Below, in pieces: positions 14,197-15,705 of a stretch of 15,705 nt of DNA. Location of the stretch: the NCBI GenBank assembly GCA_900128565.1, contig LT635911.1, forward strand, positions 64,001 through 79,705. The letters are read 5' to 3'. The notes under the pieces are model-generated. The model was not told where the DNA came from and did not search any database. It worked only from the letters and a program-made list of their open reading frames with translations. A program made the translations under genes and the position numbers. How positions within the stretch are numbered: the stretch's first letter is position 1; each line of letters opens with the position of its first letter. Source of the DNA: Stramenopiles sp. TOSAG23-6 (Eukaryota; Sar).

Positions 14197-15705
14197 TTAC
14201 AGAAGATACTGTTTTCGTCCTATCATTGATTGTAACAACTCTTCATGGTGTAAAATTGGTAAAGTTGTATCCTCTATTTTCGTTCTTAAATGTTTACTTT
14301 TTGAGTTTTTTGAAGCAGTATCAAAACTTGCAACCCTTTTCGAAGCAATTATTTTAGACACTTTAGATACCCAGCAATCTTCTTTCTTAAATACGTCTGA
14401 AAATATTGAGTTAAGCTTTTTCCGTTCGGCATCAACATTAAAGTTTGCTCTATTTGGTATACAACCCTGGTTCTCCTCGAAAATTATATAAGGTTCTAGG
14501 ATATGATTCAATATACTTTCAATTACACAAAAGTTTTTCAATAATAATTTCACTCTTGATTTTACATTTGTATTTGTAGATACAATTTCAACAGAATCAG
14601 ATATACTCTCAACATCTGTGTGAAGGTAGACTTGCGAACTGCTCAATAATTGATATAGTGACTGAGTTGCATTCATTATCGCATCAACTACAATCTTTTC
14701 TTTCTTCAAAATGTTCTTTTCGTCTTGCTCTGCTTTATCTTGGAATGCTTTGGCTGACATAAATGCCCTTAAGCTTTCTTGTTTACTACCATTATTTGTA
14801 ATTGCTGTTATTCGAGATTTTATATTTATGATTTCGTTCTTTATTCTTTGTTGTTGTTGTCTAATCTTCTGTGTGTTTTCAAGATAAATGCTTACTCTAT
14901 CTAACTTGCGTTTCTTTTCTTTTTCAAATTTAATACATATGTTCACAAAATCACTAATATTTTGAACATCTGTTAATGCAGATAGTTCAGTCCACTGTTT
15001 ATTGTAATATGACTCCGATTGGGCAATATGCTGCATCTTGTTGCGGCTACTCAGTGGCTTGTGGAATTTATGCTCTGAATCTTTTTTTTTTGATCTATCT
15101 ACATTTTCATCGAGAAATTTCTTTGAGACTTCAGATTGAAAACTTTCAGAAATACTGTCCCAGTTTTTAAGATTTTCCATGTCATCTGAGTTTTGAAATG
15201 TAAGCTTATTTGCTTGTTGTTGAAGTTTTAATAGCTTGTCTTGAACATTTTTACATTCAGCTATATAATGTGATTTTTGTTCAAGGTATGTATCTGTCGC
15301 GTCTTTTATGGATCTATAGTACTCATTTGTTCTCATATTACTCTCGGCAACTCTTGACTTACTTACATTAACTCCATCTCTAAGCCGTGCTTGTGCAGAT
15401 TTATAAATGTTTGCTTCTCGGCGAAGTATATTTATGTTGGTCTTCAAATCATCTTTAGTGGCCTCCGATTTACTAAGTAAAGTAAGCATATATTCATTCT
15501 GATGCCCTAGTGATTTTGTTATTGCAAACTTATTTCTATTATTCGCATTGGGTGACAAATTATGTTTTGAATTTGGCTTACGAATATCTTCAAGCTCTTG
15601 AGAGTGTGCAGCAGAAAGTAAACTCACTTTATTGAGATTGTTTTTTACTTCATCTCTCTCGATCATTGCCCCAGTTACATATTGCTCCAATTTTGCCACC
15701 TTTTC
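14197..15705 (-). CDS. Coiled-coil protein resembling outer-dynein-arm docking-complex subunits (5' truncated)
   Basis: The frame is open to the right edge, giving about 502 C-terminal residues with the start outside the window; the stop is TAA at 14199-14197. Long charged helices predict coiled coil over most of the visible N-terminal half. A diagnostic block is YNKQWTELSALTDVQNISD, FVNICIKFEKEKKRKLDRVSIYLE, QRIKNEIINIK: this resembles the conserved core of the CCDC114/CCDC63/CCDC151 (ODA1/DC2) family, where a TGVxDxxxIVxxF motif precedes an LFxxVxxxxxEI coiled coil. Family role: the docking complex that anchors outer dynein arms to doublet microtubules of cilia. The C-terminal ~150 residues are less regular. 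The neighbouring Tctex light chain supports a flagellar theme. The family call is by pattern, not by alignment; another ciliary coiled-coil protein is possible. Confidence 0.65.
   Translation of the reverse strand, partial: EKVAKLEQYVTGAMIERDEVKNNLNKVSLLSAAHSQELEDIRKPNSKHNLSPNANNRNKFAITKSLGHQNEYMLTLLSKSEATKDDLKTNINILRREANIYKSAQARLRDGVNVSKSRVAESNMRTNEYYRSIKDATDTYLEQKSHYIAECKNVQDKLLKLQQQANKLTFQNSDDMENLKNWDSISESFQSEVSKKFLDENVDRSKKKDSEHKFHKPLSSRNKMQHIAQSESYYNKQWTELSALTDVQNISDFVNICIKFEKEKKRKLDRVSIYLENTQKIRQQQQRIKNEIINIKSRITAITNNGSKQESLRAFMSAKAFQDKAEQDEKNILKKEKIVVDAIMNATQSLYQLLSSSQVYLHTDVESISDSVEIVSTNTNVKSRVKLLLKNFCVIESILNHILEPYIIFEENQGCIPNRANFNVDAERKKLNSIFSDVFKKEDCWVSKVSKIIASKRVASFDTASKNSKSKHLRTKIEDTTLPILHHEELLQSMIGRKQYLL

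Overview
This is a compact, AT-rich stretch of a eukaryotic nuclear genome. It has eleven protein genes, no RNA gene that I can see, and very short spacers. Spliceosomal introns, a mitoribosomal protein, a ribosome-biogenesis WD40 protein, cohesion and replication factors, and axonemal dynein genes show a eukaryote that builds motile flagella at some life stage. The FKBP style, the gene density and the overall feel suggest a stramenopile alga or relative, possibly a centric diatom. That placement is inference of modest confidence.

Layout, left to right: (1) C-terminal part of an acidic/serine-rich protein (+, cut by the left edge). (2) CDT2/DTL-like WD40 substrate receptor of a CUL4-DDB1 ubiquitin ligase (-), ending in a PIP-box-like motif. 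(3) Mitochondrial ribosomal protein mL49 (+), divergent from CDT2. (4) DDX11/CHL1-type Fe-S DEAH helicase (-), four exons separated by three homologous introns of 101-102 bp. (5) Lys-, Gln- and Arg/Gly-rich protein with a caprin-like layout (-). (6) BSD-domain protein (+). (7) Secretory FKBP prolyl isomerase (-) with one ordinary GT-AG intron. (8) WDR12/Ytm1 (+). (9) Unrecognised 175-residue protein (-). (10) Tctex-type dynein light chain (+). (11) Coiled-coil protein resembling outer-dynein-arm docking-complex subunits (-, cut by the right edge). Orientation alternates almost strictly, so promoters are mostly shared divergent spacers and 3' ends converge, in one case only 20 bp apart.

Functional themes: CDT2 and DDX11 both act at the replication fork (licensing control and sister-chromatid cohesion). 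The dynein light chain and the docking-complex-like protein belong to flagellar or dynein biology. mL49 and WDR12 serve mitochondrial and cytosolic ribosomes.

The most striking observation is in the helicase gene. Its three introns are copies of one repeat (introner-like) and share an identical 20-nt core that ends in a branch-point-like TACCTAAC. The boundaries that restore the conserved helicase protein are GT...AT, not GT...AG, and the first copy contains no AG dinucleotide at all. The one ordinary intron in the window (in the FKBP gene) has canonical GTAAGT...CTAAC...CAG signals. This may be an undescribed family of self-spreading introns with non-canonical 3' splice sites.
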